DNA of 11,468 bases, taken from an uncultured Eubacteriales bacterium. Its GTDB lineage: Bacteria > Bacillota_A > Clostridia > Christensenellales > Aristaeellaceae. A program made the translations under genes and the position numbers. Every line of letters begins with the position of its first letter. The stretch's first letter is position 1. The stretch lies in NCBI GenBank assembly GCA_900313545.1, contig OMRS01000056.1:1-11468 (forward strand), written 5' to 3'. Positions 8,905 to 11,468 of this stretch are shown piece by piece. The notes under the pieces are model-generated. The model did not search any database. It was not told the origin of the DNA and was given only the letters and a program-made list of their open reading frames with translations.

Positions 8905-8945
8905 AGAAATAAAAGAGGACCGCTGCATATTCCATGCAGCGGTCC
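8905..8945 (-). terminator. Intrinsic terminator of the secreted flavoprotein gene
   Basis: A perfect 12-bp stem, GGACCGCTGCAT (8917-8928) and its complement (8934-8945), encloses a 5-nt loop. On the minus strand it is followed by CTCTTTTATTTCT, a good U-rich tail; on the plus strand the tail is poor. It lies about 108 bp past the stop codon of the flavoprotein gene and separates it from the his operon. Confidence 0.9.
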
Positions 8946-9052
8946 CTCCATATACACTTTTCAGGGAATGCGGTATGCCTTGTTTTCAGCGATGTTCCGA
9001 CTTCCCATATGCGTCACGGGATGCGTATGATGCCGGTCTTCAGATGAAGGGA

Positions 9053-10930
9053 TCATTTGGCCGCGACAAGAGCGGCAGCCTGTTCACCGATCATCCGTCC
9101 GCCGTTGAAAGCGGAACCCAGAGAGACGCCCTCGATCAGCGGATAGGAATTGTTGTAGAACTCGGCCACGTCGTTGCCGGCGCTGAACAGGCCTGTGATC
9201 ACCGTGCCATCCTCTTTGATGACCTGGAGATTCGAGTTGACGAGCACGCCGCCGATAGCGCCAAGGCTCATCGGGCGCGCCTTCACGGCGTAGTATCCCT
9301 TCTCGCCCAGGTTTGTCAGATACTTGGGATCCTTGCCAAGCAGCTCATCGGCGCCCTTCTCGCAGCAGGCATTGTAGCTGCTGATTGTAGCCGCGAGCAT
9401 GTCCGCGTTGACGCCCATGGCCTTGGCCAGCTCTTCAGCCGTATCGCCTTTAAAGACGATGCCTTTTGCACACCCATCCTCAAGAGAATCCACAAAGCCG
9501 GTCCAGCCTTCCGTGACAGAGAACAGCGGAACTGTCGGCTCATAGCGGACATCGGTATCAACACCGTAGAACTGTGCGCCTTTTTCCTGCAGATTTGCGG
9601 CCATCTCCTGAGAGATGATGGCGTAATAGTATTCGCCCTGATTAAAGGTCGAGTTGGAGGAGAGAGCTGTATCGTAATTCAGGTCCTCCGGGCAGAACCT
9701 GCTGCCGCGGGTATTCACCCAGATACAGTTGGGCAGATAGATCGCCTTTGCAATGCTGTCCATGCCGCTGCCGGTCTGGATGCCGGAGAAGCTGGTCACG
9801 CCGTGCAGCTGCTGGATGGTCTTTCCCTTTCCGGCGCCGATGGCCTGGCTCATACGGGCACCGTCACCGGTCTGAGTGCCCGTCGTGAAGGTTTCGAGGT
9901 GGAAGCCGACCTCAGCCTCCACCATATCGGAATTGGCAGCAAATCCGCCGGTGCACAGGCAGACGGACGTGCAGTCGATATCCAGGATCGTGCCATCCGC
10001 CTGACGGCACAGCACGCCGGTAATGGTGTCGTTTTCAGCCTTCAGTTCATAAGCGGCGGTCTCCAGATAATAGGTTCCGCCCGCAGCGCTGAAGGAATCC
10101 AGAAGGGCAAGATATTCACCCATCTTGTTCTCCTGGTCCGCGTAAATGTGATAGGTGGGGAAACCATCGGCATGGGCGGCCTGCTCGGTGCCCATGAAGT
10201 TGAACGCCATTCCGTTTTCTTCGAGCCAGTCCACCGTGCGGCCGCTGTCCTTGAACAGATTGTAGAACAGCGTTCCGTCGCAAAGCCAGCAGTTGTAGTC
10301 CATCCAGCTGCGCCACACCTGCTGAATGGTGAAGGTGCCGGCAACGCCCGCTTCCTTCTGATCCTTGGAATCGATTCCCATGGGACCGCCGGCGATAATC
10401 GAGACGCCGCCGATGTTCGCGGCTTTTTCAACCAGGATGGTTTTCGCACCATTCTGCTGGGATGCGAGCGCAGCAGCCATGCCGGCGGCACCCGCACCGA
10501 CAACGACGGTATCACAGGACAGCTTCACGGTTTCCCCGGGAGCAGCTTCCTTGGCCTTCATCTCAAAATCCGCCAGATTGCCGCCGGCCGCTTCGATTGC
10601 CTGCGCTACCGCGCTTTCAATGGCGGTGGAGGTGACCGTCGCGCCGGTGACCGTATCCACATTGTAAGCGTTGTTTTCAACGATAGCTGCAGGGATGTCC
10701 GTCAGTGCCCTGCCCGCCACATCCGGGTTTTCGATATGCTCTTTGATGACGACGGAGGCGATCGCGCCATCTTTAATCGTGGTTTCGACGATCACGTCCC
10801 CGTGATTGCCCTGACCTGTCCCGCTGTAAACTCCGTCTGTGATGTCCGCCATTGCCGGAAGCGCAGCACAGCTGAGCAGCATGGCGAAGACCATGGCGAG
10901 GGAGATAACCCTCAGGATTGATTTGCGCAT
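9053..10930 (-). CDS. Exported FMN-binding, FAD-dependent reductase (fumarate reductase flavoprotein-like), substrate unknown
   Basis: A 625-residue precursor. Residues 1-28 form a signal peptide (RKS, hydrophobic core, AMA before D29); a weak lipobox-like LLSC (18-21) is an alternative. Residues 30-117 are an FMN-binding domain with D92-TVTGA-T98, the motif that the flavin transferase ApbE modifies, so T98 probably carries covalent FMN. Residues 138-620 are a FAD_binding_2 domain with GAGAAG (145-150), E168 and GTQTGDGARM (351-360). By known relatives, it would pass electrons from FMN via FAD to an organic acceptor outside the membrane. Fumarate reductase active-site residues are mostly absent: H376 (LHG) remains, but the acid Arg position appears as Tyr419 (LNYD), and the later HHTMGG and substrate-binding Arg motifs are replaced (MSLGAIGG; YPLIEGVSLGSAFNGG). 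The substrate is thus probably not fumarate. The start at 10930 has AAGGGG 7 nt upstream; the frame extends upstream through the promoter, but that part lacks a signal peptide. Confidence 0.9.
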   Translation of the reverse strand: MRKSILRVISLAMVFAMLLSCAALPAMADITDGVYSGTGQGNHGDVIVETTIKDGAIASVVIKEHIENPDVAGRALTDIPAAIVENNAYNVDTVTGATVTSTAIESAVAQAIEAAGGNLADFEMKAKEAAPGETVKLSCDTVVVGAGAAGMAAALASQQNGAKTILVEKAANIGGVSIIAGGPMGIDSKDQKEAGVAGTFTIQQVWRSWMDYNCWLCDGTLFYNLFKDSGRTVDWLEENGMAFNFMGTEQAAHADGFPTYHIYADQENKMGEYLALLDSFSAAGGTYYLETAAYELKAENDTITGVLCRQADGTILDIDCTSVCLCTGGFAANSDMVEAEVGFHLETFTTGTQTGDGARMSQAIGAGKGKTIQQLHGVTSFSGIQTGSGMDSIAKAIYLPNCIWVNTRGSRFCPEDLNYDTALSSNSTFNQGEYYYAIISQEMAANLQEKGAQFYGVDTDVRYEPTVPLFSVTEGWTGFVDSLEDGCAKGIVFKGDTAEELAKAMGVNADMLAATISSYNACCEKGADELLGKDPKYLTNLGEKGYYAVKARPMSLGAIGGVLVNSNLQVIKEDGTVITGLFSAGNDVAEFYNNSYPLIEGVSLGSAFNGGRMIGEQAAALVAAK

Positions 10931-10957
10931 GGTGATTCCCCTTTCTCGTTTGCGATT

Positions 10958-10970
10958 TGTCCAATGGACA
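10958..10970. promoter_or_regulatory. 13-bp perfect inverted repeat over the transcription start (candidate operator)
   Basis: TGTCCA (10958-10963) and TGGACA (10965-10970) are perfect complements around a single central base. The site covers roughly +1 to +12 of the flavoprotein transcript, a typical repressor position. TetR- or LacI-type repressors use sites of this kind, but the cognate regulator is not in the window. Confidence 0.55.
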
Positions 10971-10975
10971 CCTTG

Positions 10976-11035
10976 ATTATACAGGAATTCCTCGCATCTG
11001 CATACCTGTTTGATTATTATTTTTTTCTGTTTTCT
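10976..11035 (-). promoter_or_regulatory. Promoter of the flavoprotein gene, with AT-rich UP-like tract
   Basis: On the minus strand a perfect TATAAT (10981-10976) is preceded at 17 bp by a weak -35, TATGCA (11004-10999). Upstream, an A/T tract at 11009-11035 lies at about -40 to -65 and could act as an UP element. The start would be near 10969. The weak -35 may be compensated by the UP tract or by an activator. Confidence 0.65.
10983..10992. promoter_or_regulatory. 10-bp palindrome in the -10/-35 spacer
   Basis: AGGAATTCCT is a perfect 10-bp palindrome immediately upstream of the TATAAT of the flavoprotein promoter. A palindrome this short can arise by chance; its position makes a second protein-binding site possible. 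Confidence 0.25.
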
Positions 11036-11170
11036 CCCAGGTTTGTCTCTCTTTCCGCAGAGAGGACAACATCCCGATGACATCGTCTGCAGCGGACGAT
11101 TTTGCATCCTGCATGCGGTTTATGGATACGGGGATCTCCTTCTGTCCAAGCCATCATCATCCCTCCTGCA

Positions 11171-11212
11171 AACAGCATCAGGGCCCGGCAGCTGCCGGGC
11201 CCTGATGCTGTT
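11171..11212 (-). terminator. Perfect 42-bp palindrome, probable terminator of the esterase gene
   Basis: Two 21-nt halves (11171-11191 and 11192-11212) are exact reverse complements, with a GC-rich core GGGCCCGGCAG. It begins 13 bp past the esterase stop, as expected of a terminator. The tail after the stem is weak on the minus strand (GTTTGC), though on that strand the stem is preceded by a short A-run; on the plus strand it is TTGGGTTTTC. It probably ends the minus-strand transcript, possibly with poor efficiency, and may also protect the 3' end. Confidence 0.65.
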
Positions 11213-11225
11213 GGGTTTTCACGGT

Positions 11226-11468
11226 TTAACCAGGTTCCCTGATCCCTGCATCCGGGAACATCACTGCGCTCCAGCGCACACAGGCATCCATCCATCCCGC
11301 CACATGCGGGTCCGGGAAACGATTCTTTTCCGGTTCCGCCACTTCCTCTGTCGCCAGGGAAAGGCCGTGGCCTCCGTAGGGGTAGATATGCAGTTCAAAA
11401 GGAACCTTTGCACGGCTCAGCGCGCCGGCAAAGAGCAGACTGTTTTCCACAGGAACGCTCTCGTCCGC
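11226..11468 (-). CDS. Alpha/beta-hydrolase, acetyl-esterase/xylanase-esterase type, C-terminal part only
   Basis: Only the last 80 residues are inside the window; the start and the serine nucleophile lie beyond the right edge. The visible part holds the final two members of the catalytic triad: the Asp in [10 protein letters not shown] at its very beginning and the His in [11 protein letters not shown] about 35 residues later. The spacing and the SLLFAGAL and PFELHIYP segments are characteristic of BD-FAE/Aes-like carboxylesterases (often annotated as acetyl esterase or endo-xylanase-associated esterase). Substrate cannot be told. There is no signal in this part. The gene ends at TAA (11228-11226) and is followed by the large palindrome, so it is not cotranscribed in an obvious way with the flavoprotein gene, which has its own promoter. 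Confidence 0.85.
   Translation of the reverse strand, partial: ADESVPVENSLLFAGALSRAKVPFELHIYPYGGHGLSLATEEVAEPEKNRFPDPHVAGWMDACVRWSAVMFPDAGIREPG

Noticed and set aside
8377..8906. Plus-strand frames of 130 and 154 codons and a minus-strand frame of 78 codons in the intergenic region
   Set aside because: No ribosome-binding sites, no recognisable domains, and residue patterns like translated non-coding DNA; one overlaps the his promoter.
8975..10921. 648-codon open frame on the plus strand antisense to the flavoprotein gene
   Set aside because: It mirrors the coding strand almost end to end, has no ribosome-binding site or recognisable domain, and is the usual result of GC-rich codon bias leaving the opposite strand free of stops.
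10931..11107. N-terminal extension of the flavoprotein frame up to an ATG at 11107
   Set aside because: The extension covers the promoter and operator-like sites, would bury the signal peptide, and has no ribosome-binding site; the ATG at 10930 has AAGGGG well placed.

Overview
The window looks like chromosomal DNA from a GC-rich member of the Clostridia (Firmicutes), plausibly a gut Lachnospiraceae or Oscillospiraceae relative. The grounds are the short HisG that needs HisZ, the YerC-type TrpR-like regulator at the head of a his operon, the HisIE fusion, a PHP-type histidinol phosphatase, strong AGGAGG ribosome-binding sites, and a secreted FMN/FAD reductase of a kind common in anaerobic gut bacteria. 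This placement is inference; no rRNA or other taxonomic marker is present.

All recognised genes lie on the minus strand, so the window reads right to left. At the right edge (11226-11468) is the C-terminus of an alpha/beta-hydrolase esterase, followed by a perfect 42-bp palindrome (11171-11212). Next comes a monocistronic gene for an exported flavoprotein (9053-10930). It has an AT-rich upstream tract, a perfect TATAAT, a 13-bp inverted repeat over the expected transcription start, and a strong intrinsic terminator (8905-8945). A stretch of about 515 bp without a convincing gene (8388-8904) follows; it holds many small inverted repeats.

From 8387 down to the left edge runs one compact operon: yerC-hisZ-hisG-hisD-hisC-hisB-hisH-hisA-hisF-hisIE-hisJ. 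Eight of the ten junctions are 4-nt start/stop overlaps; the other two are gaps of 12 and 9 nt. Together these genes cover every step from PRPP + ATP to histidine: HisG/HisZ, HisE and HisI (one fused protein), HisA, HisH/HisF, HisB, HisC, HisJ, HisD. The promoter carries a 22-bp imperfect palindrome exactly across the -35/-10 spacer, and the first gene encodes the likely repressor, so the operon appears autoregulated. The last gene, hisJ, runs off the left edge.

The biosynthetic operon itself is ordinary. The parts most worth a second look are the HisR/YerC-type operator, the flavoprotein whose active site lacks most residues of true fumarate reductases, its operator-like repeat, and the structured intergenic stretch.
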